Shown here in pieces: positions 14,634 through 22,922 of a DNA stretch of 25,620 nt. Position 1 is the stretch's first letter. Each line of letters opens with the position of its first letter. Source of the DNA: Planctomycetota bacterium (GTDB taxonomy: Bacteria; Planctomycetota; Phycisphaerae; Phycisphaerales; SM1A02); contig JACNLR010000107.1 in NCBI GenBank assembly GCA_014381385.1, positions 1 through 25,620 on the forward strand, written 5' to 3'. Below the pieces are notes generated by a model. The model searched no databases, was not told the DNA's origin, and saw only the letters and a list, made by a program, of their open reading frames with translations. A program made the translations under genes and the position numbers.

Positions 14634-16985
14634 CTACTTGCGCTTCTTACCCTTGCCTTTTCTCTTAGTTTTGTGATTTTTGGCATTCGATTTGTTGCGT
14701 CCACCTCGTTTTGATTTGCTGTTTGTCGGTGCAAGTGTGGCGACATCTTCGATATGCCGCTTTGGCATTTTTAAAACAAGCACTTCCATTTGCCTTGCGG
14801 CTAAATCGATTGCTGAAATTTGCACAGTAACCCTATCACCTATTGCCAAGACCGCGCCGCTACGTACTGCAACAATTTGACCCGTCCCTTCAAGTTTTTC
14901 CCATCTTCCTGCTGCTTTGGACGATTGTTTTAAGGAGTCGAATCTACAAAGCCCTTCAACGAGAAACCGCTCAAGCGAAACGAATAGACCCGCGGAAGTA
15001 AAACCAGTAATGATGCCAGTAAACTCGTCGCCAAGGTGGTGCTCGTTTAAAAATTGCAACACGAGAAAAGTCCTAAGCGATCGCTCGGCTTGTTCAGCGT
15101 TTCGCTCGGTAGAAGAACAGTGTGCTCCCACTTCAAGAAGCGCACCCTCGTCAAAGACTCGCTGATCGTTGCGAATATTTCCAATAATCGCTCGCTTGGT
15201 TTTTCCGCCCTTCATGGTTGTGCCGTTTTGTGTATGGTCAAGGTACGCGGCAATCGCTCGGTGTACCGTTAAGTCGGGGTAACGGCGAATGGGACTTGTA
15301 AAATGAGCGTAGTGGTGACTGGCTAGTGTAAAGTGGCCCACTTCGGCTGTGCTGTATATTGCTTGAGAGAGTGTACGAAGTACGGCAAAGTGCACGGCTC
15401 TTGAGGATTCGCTATCTTTGGTTGCTTGAAGAAGTCGCTGCAAGTCTTGTCTTGTGGGCTCTTCTGAAATGGGTATGCCTACGCTTCTTGCAAACAATCG
15501 CAACTCAATCATGTCACCAAAATTTGGTTCAGGGTGAACTCGCCTCAGTAAGGGGATATCCATACTAGCGAAAGTTCTTGCAACTGCTTCGTTCGCCTCC
15601 ACCATAAACATTTCAATAACACGGTGCGTAAACGCGTTGTCTTCAGGATGCGCATCCTTCACGTGCCCTTCGTCATCAAACTCTAATACAACTTCAGGAA
15701 GTTGCAGTTCAATCATACCATCTCGTCTTCTTCGATTGAGTAGTTTCTTTGCAAGTGTGTCTGCACGTTTGAGCGTATGAATCAATTCTTCAGAATATGC
15801 GCCGCCAGTGACGGTATTTTTACGTGCTTCTTTTTCATCACCATCAACAAGAGCTTGCGCCTCAAGATATGTCAACCGTTTCGCAGAACAAATCACTGTG
15901 TTTCGTAACTTGTGGCCAAGGACGCGTCCCTTGTTGTCAAAGCGAATGAAAACTGATTTTGCCCACCGACGGACGCCTTCTTGCAACGAGCATACGCCAT
16001 TTGATAAAACTTCAGGTAACATCGGAATAACTCGCCGAGGCAAATAGACACTGTTGCCTCGCTTTATAGCGCCGCTATCAAGCGCGCTTCCTTGAGAAAC
16101 AAAACTTGCGACATCCGCAATATGCACTCCAAGTTCCCACTCTTGCGTAACGTCGTCATATGCTATTTGGATTGCATCATCAAAGTCACGAGCGTCGGGC
16201 GGGTCGATCGTAAATATAAACGTATCTGTTAAATCTTCTCGTTCTTCGTCACCGGTTTCTTCAAAATGTGCTGCGGCGTCTCGTGCCTCATCCTTTGACT
16301 CTGTATCAAACGAATCAATCAAACCGTAAGCTAGCATGACTGCTTGCGTCTCAACATCTGGTTTGCCGGCATCTCCTAAAACTCTCGAGATGACGCCTTC
16401 ACCAAAATAATCTTTCTCTGGGTAATGCAACATTTCAAAGACAATTTTGTCTCCCTGTTTAGCATCCTTGGCGCCTACGTCTCGAATTATGACGGGGTCG
16501 TGCAGTTCTCTGCCATCTGGCTGGGCAAACCATGAATTGCCCTTCTTGTAAAGTGTTCCAACGTATTCACCTCGCCCCCTTTGGAGGACTTCAACTATTT
16601 TTCCAGCATCACCTTTACCTTTCCAGCGGCCGCTTCTGGCTATGGCAACCCGAACTTCATCACCAGATACGGCATCCCCTTGTGCGCCAGCGCTAATATA
16701 TACGTCTCCCTCTCTAAATCGCTGTATTGGTTTTACAAAACCAAAACCGCGTTTATTCGAACGATACACTCCGACAATTTCATCTGGAAGAGACGGCAAT
16801 CGAACGCAATCATCTCGCCCTAGTTCAATAATTCCATCTTCTTCTGCTTTGAAAACCGCCTTGTCGAAAGCTTGCCTATCTTCGTTGCTTATGCGCAAAT
16901 CCTTAACAATGTTTCGTATTGTTGTAGGTCGGTATCCCTCGTGTGAAAGGTGATCTAAGAGACGATGTAAGAATCGCAGTGGCAT
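14634..16985 (-). CDS. rnr: Ribonuclease R (RNB family 3'-5' exoribonuclease)
   Basis: The 783-residue protein has an N-terminal winged-helix-like region (about 1-65), cold-shock domains (about 66-210; GVYRSNKRGFGFV) and the RNB catalytic domain. The catalytic metal-binding motif is TIDPPDARDFDDAI (Asp261, 264, 267, 269 and 270). Further RNB motifs are HIADVASFV, LPRRVIPMLPEVLSNGVCSL and HFTSPIRRYPDL. An S1 domain follows (about 670-755), with a very Lys/Arg-rich tail (about 757-783) like that which helps RNase R unwind structured RNA. It degrades structured RNAs, rRNA fragments and trans-translation targets. The start follows the fmdB-like stop by 11 bases with only a weak purine stretch, so coupled translation is likely. 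Confidence 0.96.
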   Translation of the reverse strand: MPLRFLHRLLDHLSHEGYRPTTIRNIVKDLRISNEDRQAFDKAVFKAEEDGIIELGRDDCVRLPSLPDEIVGVYRSNKRGFGFVKPIQRFREGDVYISAGAQGDAVSGDEVRVAIARSGRWKGKGDAGKIVEVLQRGRGEYVGTLYKKGNSWFAQPDGRELHDPVIIRDVGAKDAKQGDKIVFEMLHYPEKDYFGEGVISRVLGDAGKPDVETQAVMLAYGLIDSFDTESKDEARDAAAHFEETGDEEREDLTDTFIFTIDPPDARDFDDAIQIAYDDVTQEWELGVHIADVASFVSQGSALDSGAIKRGNSVYLPRRVIPMLPEVLSNGVCSLQEGVRRWAKSVFIRFDNKGRVLGHKLRNTVICSAKRLTYLEAQALVDGDEKEARKNTVTGGAYSEELIHTLKRADTLAKKLLNRRRRDGMIELQLPEVVLEFDDEGHVKDAHPEDNAFTHRVIEMFMVEANEAVARTFASMDIPLLRRVHPEPNFGDMIELRLFARSVGIPISEEPTRQDLQRLLQATKDSESSRAVHFAVLRTLSQAIYSTAEVGHFTLASHHYAHFTSPIRRYPDLTVHRAIAAYLDHTQNGTTMKGGKTKRAIIGNIRNDQRVFDEGALLEVGAHCSSTERNAEQAERSLRTFLVLQFLNEHHLGDEFTGIITGFTSAGLFVSLERFLVEGLCRFDSLKQSSKAAGRWEKLEGTGQIVAVRSGAVLAIGDRVTVQISAIDLAARQMEVLVLKMPKRHIEDVATLAPTNSKSKRGGRNKSNAKNHKTKRKGKGKKRK

Positions 16986-16996
16986 ACGCGTAAATG

Positions 16997-17302
16997 CTAA
17001 CTCTTCTTGGAAGAAGATGAGTTGTCCTTGCCACTCTTTTTTGTATCAGATGGCTTTTTATCATCTTTCTTTGGTTTTGAAGATTCCTTCGCTTGCTTAG
17101 CATCTTTTTTGTAGGAATCGCTTCTGTAGTCTGTTTCATAAAATCCAGACCCCTTAAACATGACAGCAGAACCCGCGCCTATTAGGCGCTTCAACTGTAG
17201 CTTTTCGCACTCTGGGCATTTCTTCTTCACGGAATCAGACATTTGTTGGAACAATTCAAACTCGAACCCGCAAGCCTGACATTGGTATTCGTACGTAGGC
17301 AT
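16997..17302 (-). CDS. FmdB-family zinc ribbon protein
   Basis: The 101-residue protein begins MPTYEYQCQACGFEFELFQQMSD and continues KKKCPECEKLQLKRLIG, the standard FmdB/CxxC_CXXC_SSSS ribbon with two CxxC pairs (residues 8/11 and 29/32). GSGFYETDY is another family hallmark. The last about 35 residues are a Lys/Ser/Asp-rich low-complexity tail. The function of the family is not established; formamidase regulation in the original member is a poor guide. It starts 2 bases after the grpE stop with no Shine-Dalgarno, pointing to reinitiation by grpE ribosomes. Confidence 0.9.
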   Translation of the reverse strand: MPTYEYQCQACGFEFELFQQMSDSVKKKCPECEKLQLKRLIGAGSAVMFKGSGFYETDYRSDSYKKDAKQAKESSKPKKDDKKPSDTKKSGKDNSSSSKKS

Positions 17303-17304
17303 TG

Positions 17305-17829
17305 TTAGTTGCTTACTGCAACCTTAGCTGGGCTGATAACAATATCGCCAAGTCGAAAGCCGTTTTGCATAACCATCACGACTCGGTCAGTCTCTAATTC
17401 TTCTGCATCTTGTCGCATCATCGCTTCATGCATTTGAGGATTGAAGGAATCCCCAACGACTGGAATAATCGTTTCGACTCCGCACTCAGCAAGTCCTTGC
17501 AGCAGACCTTCAAGAGCCATTTGAAACCCCTGAACGATAGTATCGTCGCCCGCATGTTCAATTGCCATGTGCATTTGCTCAATCGAAGGAAGAATGGAAC
17601 GTACAACTTTTGCCATCGCACTGCTTGTCGCTCGAATTTCATTTTCGTAACTTCTTTTTTGGAAGTTTTTAAAATCAGCGAGCGCACGGAGTTTTGCGTC
17701 ATTCGCATCTTGAAGTTCTTTTTTCAGTTGATCAACTTCAGAAAGTTCTTCTTCTTGCATTTCGATAATTTCTTCTGCTGCGAATTCTGGTTGAACTTGT
17801 TCTTCGTTTGTATTCGATTCTGTCATCAT
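17305..17829 (-). CDS. grpE: Nucleotide exchange factor GrpE
   Basis: GrpE releases ADP from DnaK. The 174-residue protein has an acidic N-terminus, a long coiled coil (EEELSEVDQLKKELQDANDAKLRALADFKNFQKRSYENE) and the C-terminal beta-wing with FNPQMHEAM and the closing NGFRLGDIVISPAKVAVS. Length and motifs are typical. The start is the first of two adjacent ATGs, 6 bases after AAGGGA; a GTG farther upstream lies within dnaJ and is rejected. It follows dnaJ by about 20 bases. No dnaK is in the window. Confidence 0.94.
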   Translation of the reverse strand: MMTESNTNEEQVQPEFAAEEIIEMQEEELSEVDQLKKELQDANDAKLRALADFKNFQKRSYENEIRATSSAMAKVVRSILPSIEQMHMAIEHAGDDTIVQGFQMALEGLLQGLAECGVETIIPVVGDSFNPQMHEAMMRQDAEELETDRVVMVMQNGFRLGDIVISPAKVAVSN

Positions 17830-17848
17830 GTTTTGTCCCTTGCTGTGG

Positions 17849-19003
17849 TTACCCACCTGTTACTGCCCCTTTTAACTTTTCCCAAAATGACGTTTCCCCT
17901 TCATGTATAGGGATGTCTTCTGTTTTTGCGTACTCGCTTAAAAGTTCACGCTGTTCCTCAGTTAATTTTTTTGGCACAGCGAGCCGAACGATGACTACTA
18001 AGTCGCCCCGCCTTCCACTTCGCAAATTGGGCAAGCCAGCGCCTTCGATTCGAAATATTTCATTCGTCTGCGTTCCCGAAGGAACTTCTAAGGAGTGAGT
18101 TTCGTCAATAGAGTCGACCTCAATAGTTGCCCCAAGTGCAAGTTGTGTAAATGCTACGGAAACAATATGTATTAAATGGTCGCCATCTCTTTCAAAACGT
18201 GCGTCTTCCTCCACACGCACGAGAACGTGCAAATCACCGCGAGTTCCTGCGCCATCGGGAGAGATTTCTGGTACCGGTGGTTCGCCTTCGCCACCAACAC
18301 GCACTGCTTGGCCGTGCTGAATTCCTGCGGGAATTTTGATACGTAACTTTCGATGTACCGCATGCCGGCCCCGTCCTTGGCAATCTTCGCATTTATCTTT
18401 AACTATAGAACCGCGACCACTGCACGTTGGGCACGCGGAAACCATTCTGAACATACCGCCGAGCCCTTGCTGCGCAACCTTACCCTGCCCCTGACACGTG
18501 TGGCAAGTTTCTGGAGACGAGCCTGGCTTTGCGCCGCTACCCGTACATGTTTCACACACGTCTAAGCGATCAAATTCAACTTCTCTTTCAACACCAGTGA
18601 GCACCTCATCTAAAGTAATTGAAACGTCAGTTTCAAGGTCATATCCACGAACCTGTCGCTGTTGCCCCCTGCCACCGCCAAATCCTCCGCGACTCCCACC
18701 AAGAATGTCGTTAAACATTGAGAATATATCTTCAACATTCATCGAATTAAAATCGTGCGCAGCATGCCCACGACCACGGAGACCTTCGTGCCCGTACTGA
18801 TCGTAGATTTGCTTCTTTTGCGGATCAGATAAAACTTCATACGCCTCTGCGCATTCCTTGAAATTCTTTTCCGCAATGTCGTCATCCGGATTTCGGTCGG
18901 GATGGAACTTCATAGCAAGTCTACGGTACGCCCGTTTGATCTCTGTTCCATCCGCGCTGCGGGTGACATCAAGAACTTCGTAATAACATCGTGTAACACT
19001 CAT
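17849..19003 (-). CDS. dnaJ: Chaperone DnaJ (type I Hsp40)
   Basis: The 384-residue co-chaperone stimulates DnaK ATPase and presents unfolded proteins. Domains in order are the J domain (about 1-70, with HPD in KFHPDRNPDD), a Gly/Phe-rich linker (SRGGFGGGRGQQR) and four C-x2-C-x-G-x-G zinc repeats (CETCTGSG, CHTCQGQG, CPTCSGRG, CEDCQGRG). Two beta-barrel substrate domains follow, with the typical IPAGIQHGQAVRVGGEGEP and GDLVVIVRLAVPKKLTEEQRELL. All zinc ligands and HPD are present. There is no clear Shine-Dalgarno; the gene starts 22 bases after the second groEL stop, so coupling or a weak leader is likely. Confidence 0.96.
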   Translation of the reverse strand: MSVTRCYYEVLDVTRSADGTEIKRAYRRLAMKFHPDRNPDDDIAEKNFKECAEAYEVLSDPQKKQIYDQYGHEGLRGRGHAAHDFNSMNVEDIFSMFNDILGGSRGGFGGGRGQQRQVRGYDLETDVSITLDEVLTGVEREVEFDRLDVCETCTGSGAKPGSSPETCHTCQGQGKVAQQGLGGMFRMVSACPTCSGRGSIVKDKCEDCQGRGRHAVHRKLRIKIPAGIQHGQAVRVGGEGEPPVPEISPDGAGTRGDLHVLVRVEEDARFERDGDHLIHIVSVAFTQLALGATIEVDSIDETHSLEVPSGTQTNEIFRIEGAGLPNLRSGRRGDLVVIVRLAVPKKLTEEQRELLSEYAKTEDIPIHEGETSFWEKLKGAVTGG

Positions 19004-19025
19004 ACGTTTATATCTTGAAGTACAA

Positions 19026-20639
19026 CTAGAAAATTGCTTGCTCGATTGGCTCTTCGTCGTCTTTCAATTCAGTGATAACAACGTTTGTTGTCAACATCAA
19101 ACCTGCAACAGAGGCTGCGTTTTGAATTGCTGTGCAAACAACAAGTGCTGGGTCAATAATTCCTGCCTTAACGAGATCTTCGTATTTGCCTGTTGAAGCG
19201 TTAAAACCAAAACCGCAGGTTCCTTCTTTAATTTTTTCAACTACAACATCACCGTCGTAACCACCGTTGGAGGCAATTAATGATGCTGGGGCTTCAAGAG
19301 CGCTCGCGAGAATATCAAAACCCAGTTTTGCATCGCCCTTGGCAGTTTTGCGTGCTTTTTCTATCGCATCGATAATTCGAATATACGCGACACCGCCACC
19401 CGCAACATAGCCTTCGCGTGCTGCTGCACGAGTTGCAGCAAGTGCGTCTTCAACGCGGTCTTTGCGTTCCTTCATTTCGACTTCACTTGTTCCACCGACT
19501 TCAATCACAGCAACGCCACCCGTTAGTTTGGCTAGACGCTCTTGTAATTTTTCCTTGTCGTAATCGCTTGTAGAGCGTTCAATTTGCTTTGTTATCTGGT
19601 TCACTCGCGCGTCAATATCGGTTTTCTTACCGCCACCGCGGATAATTGTTGTGCTGTCTTTTGTAACAACAATGCGCTTCGCGCTACCAAGTTCGCCAAG
19701 TTCAACGTCTTCAAGGTTGCGACCAATGTCTTCAGAGAAAAATGTACCACCAGTAAGAGATGCGATATCTCCTAGCATGGCTTTTCTGCGATCCCCGAAT
19801 CCGGGTGCCTTAACAGCGCAAATTTTCAACGTGCCACGGAGGCGATTGATTACTAGTGCTGCGAGTGCTTCATTTTCTATGTCTTCAGCAATAAGCAGCA
19901 GCGGTTTACTGGCGGCTGCAGTCTTGTTGAGCAGTGGTAAAAGGTCAGCTAGATTTGAAATCTTCTTTTCGTAAATTAGAATTGTGCAATCTTCGAGAAT
20001 ACATTCAGCTGTTTTGGGGTCCGTCATGAAATACGGGCTAAGAAAACCCTTATCAAATGCCATTCCTTCAACGTAATCTAATGCTGTTTCGGCGGTCTTG
20101 CCCTCTTCAACTTCGACAACTCCATCGCCTCCAACTTTATTGATTGCTTCTGCGATTACATTACCAATTTCAGCGTCATGATTGGAAGAGACAAGTGCCA
20201 CCTTTTGGAGGTCTTCCTTACCCTTACAATCTATTGCCATAGCGTTCACTGCTTCTGTTGCAACTTTTGCCGCTGCGGTTATGCCACGTTGCACAATTAC
20301 CGGATTTGCGCCAACTGCGACATGTCGTAATCCGTTTCGGTATATGGAATCTGCAATAATTGTTGCAGAAGTTGTTCCATCACCTGCGACATCTGCTGTT
20401 TTCTTTGCAACTTGTTGCACCATTTTTGCGCCCATGTTTTGGAATGGACCAGAGAGTTCTATTTCTTTAGCAACCGAAACTCCGTCCTTCGTGACCGATG
20501 GGTTGCCCCATGCTTTTTGCATCACTACGTTTCGACCAGCAGGACCCAAAGTTGTCCCAACTGCTTTTGCTAGTTGTTCAACACCTGCGCGAAATTCTTC
20601 GTGTGCGGCATTGTCGTATTTCATTTGTTTTGCTGTCAT
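19026..20639 (-). CDS. groEL: Chaperonin GroEL, tail-less paralogue (second copy)
   Basis: The 537-residue Hsp60 retains the nucleotide motifs (LGPAGRNVVMQ, TKDGVSVAKEIEL, DVAGDGTTSAT), the catalytic Asp in VEDALAATRAA and the hinge (GYVAGGGVA). The apical loop reads FLSPYFMTD and keeps the aromatic pair used for substrate and GroES contact in E. coli GroEL. It ends with KDDEEPIEQAIF and lacks the Gly-Gly-Met tail present on the other copy. The start is set at MTAKQMKYD after an AAAGAGA stretch; an upstream in-frame codon overlaps groES. It lies 22 bases after groES. It is clearly diverged from the first copy, so an ancient paralogue rather than a recent duplicate. Confidence 0.95.
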   Translation of the reverse strand: MTAKQMKYDNAAHEEFRAGVEQLAKAVGTTLGPAGRNVVMQKAWGNPSVTKDGVSVAKEIELSGPFQNMGAKMVQQVAKKTADVAGDGTTSATIIADSIYRNGLRHVAVGANPVIVQRGITAAAKVATEAVNAMAIDCKGKEDLQKVALVSSNHDAEIGNVIAEAINKVGGDGVVEVEEGKTAETALDYVEGMAFDKGFLSPYFMTDPKTAECILEDCTILIYEKKISNLADLLPLLNKTAAASKPLLLIAEDIENEALAALVINRLRGTLKICAVKAPGFGDRRKAMLGDIASLTGGTFFSEDIGRNLEDVELGELGSAKRIVVTKDSTTIIRGGGKKTDIDARVNQITKQIERSTSDYDKEKLQERLAKLTGGVAVIEVGGTSEVEMKERKDRVEDALAATRAAAREGYVAGGGVAYIRIIDAIEKARKTAKGDAKLGFDILASALEAPASLIASNGGYDGDVVVEKIKEGTCGFGFNASTGKYEDLVKAGIIDPALVVCTAIQNAASVAGLMLTTNVVITELKDDEEPIEQAIF

Positions 20640-20661
20640 TGTATATTCTCTTTTTTTAAAT

Positions 20662-20952
20662 TCAGCGGTCAATTAAACCAAGGAGTTCGCTTTCACGAAC
20701 AATGAGGTGCGTTTCGCCCTTGATTTCGATTTCTGTTCCTGAGTATTTTCCGAAAACAACTACGTCGCCTTTTTTAACGTCTGGTGTTGCTCGCTCGCCA
20801 CCATCCAAGAGTTTCCCAGGTCCCGTTGCAACAACTTTACCTTGCATTGGTTTTTCGGAAGCTGATTCGGGAAGGAAAATGCCTGATGCTGTTTTCGTTT
20901 CTCTTTCGAGTGGTTTAATTAAAATTCTGTCTTCTAATGGTTTTACTGCCAT
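20662..20952 (-). CDS. groES: Co-chaperonin GroES
   Basis: The 96-residue lid of the chaperonin chamber starts MAVKPLEDRILIKPLERETKTASGIFLPESASEKPMQGKVVATG and ends ETHLIVRESELLGLI. It has the mobile loop (about 17-33) with the hydrophobic G-I-F-L contact for GroEL. GGAGACAG precedes the ATG. It sits between the two groEL genes, 61 bases after the first and 22 before the second, and presumably serves both. Confidence 0.96.
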   Translation of the reverse strand: MAVKPLEDRILIKPLERETKTASGIFLPESASEKPMQGKVVATGPGKLLDGGERATPDVKKGDVVVFGKYSGTEIEIKGETHLIVRESELLGLIDR

Positions 20953-21013
20953 TGTTCTGTCTCCATCTGTGTGTAGATTTTGTTATGTAGTCTTGCTGTA
21001 GTTTGCGTGGTTG

Positions 21014-22705
21014 TTAAAAACCCATGCCGCCCATGCCCGGCATACCACCGCCCATGCCACCCATACCCGGCATACCGCCGCCCATGCCGCCCATCGGATC
21101 CATACCGCCGGGTGCTCCTTCTTCTTCATCCGATGGAACACTCGTGATAATGCAATCCGTAGACAAAAGCATACAGGCAACAGATGATGCGTTTTGCAGT
21201 GCACAACGATCAACTTTCGCCGGTGTCAACACGCCATCCGCTAGTAAATCGCCGTATTCAAGAGTCAGTGCGTTAAAGCCATTGCTCCCTGTCATCTCCA
21301 TCACCTTTGCTACCACGACGGCGCCTTTTGCACCTGCATTATCTGCGATTGTCCGCAGGGGTAAAGTCAGAGCGTCAGCGATAACCTCAAAACCTACCTT
21401 TTCGTCACCCTTTGCAGATTTTCGCGCTTTAGCAAGCGCGTCAATAGACCGTATGAAACTAACGCCACCGCCAGGAACAACACCTTCTTCAATCGCTGCT
21501 CGAGTTGCATGAAGTGCGTCTTCAACGCGTGCTTTTCGTTCTTTCAACTCGGCTTCGGTTGCTGCTCCAACATTTATTTGTGCGATGCCGCCTGCAAGTT
21601 TTGCAAGTCGTTCTTGAAGTTTTTCGCTGTCATAATCGGAGGTACTGTTTGCAATCTCTGCCCGTATACGCGCGATGCGCTCTTGGATAGATTTAGAAGT
21701 GCCAGCACCTTCCATAATCGTTGTTTCTTTGTTTGTGATTTCAATTTTCTTTGCTTGGCCAAGTTGGGTAAGGGATATTTTTTCAATATCAATACCCAAA
21801 TCTTTCATAATCGCCTCGCCACCAGTCAAAATCGCGATGTCTTCTAGCATTGCCTTTCGGCGATCGCCGTAACCAGGGGCTTTTACTGCTGCAATTTGCA
21901 ACACGCCGCGCAACTTGTTAATCACAAGTGTTGATAGCGCTTCGCCTGTAATATCCTCTGCGATAATCATGAGGGATTTTTTTGCTTCCATTACTTTTTC
22001 AAGGAGTGGAACTAATTGTTTTGCAGAATCAAGTTTATCTTCATATATAAGAACAAGAGGTTTATCAAGAATGGTTGACATTGCATCAACATCGGTTACA
22101 AAGTTTGGGCTTAAGAATCCTCGATCAAATTGCATGCCTTCAACAACATCAACTGTCGTATCTAAACTCTTGCCTTCCTCGACCGTAATGACACCATCTT
22201 TCCCAACTTTAGAAAATGCTTTTGCCATTATCTTGCCAACTTCTTCGTCATTGTTTGCAGAAATTGTTGCAACAGCTTCAATATTATCTTCGACAGATTG
22301 AGACATTCCTTCGATCGATGTTGTCACCGCATCGACGGCTTTGCGAATTCCGCGAACCATCGCGTTTGCGTCGCATCCTGCTGTGAGGTGGCGAAGTCCA
22401 CTTTTAAATATTGCCTCAGCAAGTACAGTCGCAGTTGTTGTTCCATCACCCGCGTCGTCGGATGTTTTTGAAGCAACCTCTTTAACGAGCTGTGCGCCCT
22501 GGTTCTCAACCTTATCGCGAAGTTCAATTTCTTCAGCAACTGTAACGCCATCCTTGGTTACTGTAGGGCCACCCCACGACTTGTCCAATACTGCGTTTCG
22601 ACCGCGTGGCCCAAGAGTGGACTTCACTGCTGCGGCGAGTTTTTCAACGCCCTGCAACATTTTCTTGCGGGCTTCTACATCAAATGCCAGTTCTTTTACT
22701 GCCAT
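21014..22705 (-). CDS. groEL: Chaperonin GroEL with Gly-Met tail (first copy)
   Basis: The 563-residue Hsp60 begins MAVKELAFDVEARKKMLQGVEKLA and carries LGPRGRNAVLDKSWGGPTVTKDG, DDAGDGTTTAT, GYGDRRKAML, VEDALHATRAAIEEGVVPGGG and the catalytic Asp. It ends in a long GGM/GMP-rich flexible tail, longer than in E. coli because of an internal 30-base repeat. The apical segment is SPNFVTD, with Asn where E. coli has Tyr203, unlike the second copy. AGGAGA lies 5 bases before the ATG. It is the first main gene of the chaperone run and is preceded by a 217-base leader region. Confidence 0.96.
   Translation of the reverse strand: MAVKELAFDVEARKKMLQGVEKLAAAVKSTLGPRGRNAVLDKSWGGPTVTKDGVTVAEEIELRDKVENQGAQLVKEVASKTSDDAGDGTTTATVLAEAIFKSGLRHLTAGCDANAMVRGIRKAVDAVTTSIEGMSQSVEDNIEAVATISANNDEEVGKIMAKAFSKVGKDGVITVEEGKSLDTTVDVVEGMQFDRGFLSPNFVTDVDAMSTILDKPLVLIYEDKLDSAKQLVPLLEKVMEAKKSLMIIAEDITGEALSTLVINKLRGVLQIAAVKAPGYGDRRKAMLEDIAILTGGEAIMKDLGIDIEKISLTQLGQAKKIEITNKETTIMEGAGTSKSIQERIARIRAEIANSTSDYDSEKLQERLAKLAGGIAQINVGAATEAELKERKARVEDALHATRAAIEEGVVPGGGVSFIRSIDALAKARKSAKGDEKVGFEVIADALTLPLRTIADNAGAKGAVVVAKVMEMTGSNGFNALTLEYGDLLADGVLTPAKVDRCALQNASSVACMLLSTDCIITSVPSDEEEGAPGGMDPMGGMGGGMPGMGGMGGGMPGMGGMGF
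21021..21094. repeat. 30-bp tandem repeat coding the GroEL tail
   Basis: Two adjacent 30-base units (21021-21050 and 21051-21080) differ at only three positions, and a partial third (21081-21094) follows. Each codes for about ten residues of Gly/Met/Pro, giving the duplicated tail GGMPGMGGMG. It lies in frame in groEL1, so unit number can vary without breaking the gene. Confidence 0.85.
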
Positions 22706-22715
22706 GAATAATCTC

Positions 22716-22814
22716 CTAATCCTCGATTAAACCGCAAATGCGGCAAATCCTTCCTGTGCTGCCAACGGCACGATACCTTTGGCTTCCCCCTCTCTTGTGC
22801 AATTCTTGCGCCAT
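22716..22814 (-). CDS. Possible 32-residue leader ORF with one CxxC, upstream of groEL1
   Basis: An ATG preceded by AAGG at short spacing opens a 32-codon frame. Its product is basic, starts MAQELHKRGGSQRYRAVG and ends RICRICGLIED. Its TAG lies 10 bases before the groEL1 ATG, next to the AGGAGA ribosome-binding site, and the inferred promoter would put the ORF within the transcript. It could be a real small protein (a CxxC pair could bind zinc as a dimer) or a regulatory uORF. The frame is short and uses AGG and GGG codons, so chance is a fair alternative. Confidence 0.35.
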   Translation of the reverse strand: MAQELHKRGGSQRYRAVGSTGRICRICGLIED

Positions 22815-22852
22815 GCCACCTTTTCTAATAGGCTTTTTCACAATGATTACAG

Positions 22853-22881
22853 CTTTTAGCACCGCCAACGCCCTATTTCAA
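22853..22881 (-). promoter_or_regulatory. Candidate promoter for the groEL1 cluster
   Basis: TTGAAA (five of six) and TAAAAG (four of six) are spaced by exactly 17 bases on the minus strand. A CGTTGGC heptamer lies between them. The predicted transcript has a leader of roughly 140 bases. No CIRCE (TTAGCACTC-N9-GAGTGCTAA) is present, so classical HrcA control is not supported. Confidence 0.4.
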
Positions 22882-22891
22882 GACCGATGCC

Positions 22892-22906
22892 CTGCCACGT
22901 TGGCAG
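22892..22906. promoter_or_regulatory. Perfect dyad upstream of the groEL1 promoter
   Basis: CTGCCA-CGT-TGGCAG is a perfect 6+6 inverted repeat just upstream of the inferred -35 box and 16 bases past the stop of the zinc-ribbon membrane gene. It contains one of three CGTTGGC/GCCAACG heptamers in this leader. It might be an operator for groEL1 or part of a transcript end for the upstream gene; no T tract follows. Confidence 0.4.
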
Positions 22907-22922
22907 CCAAAGCGAGCGATCG

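Noticed and set aside
20182..20676. A 164-codon plus-strand frame antisense to groEL2
   Set aside because: It mirrors a strongly conserved coding sequence; long antisense frames are common there, and the product is low-complexity Ser/Ala/Pro-rich.
21024..21512. A 162-codon plus-strand frame beginning with Pro/Met repeats, antisense to groEL1
   Set aside because: The repeats are simply the reverse of the GroEL Gly-Met tail; there is no independent support.
22706..22922. CIRCE element upstream of groEL1
   Set aside because: Only a lone TTAGCAC half-match is present; the GAGTGCTAA arm at the required spacing is missing.
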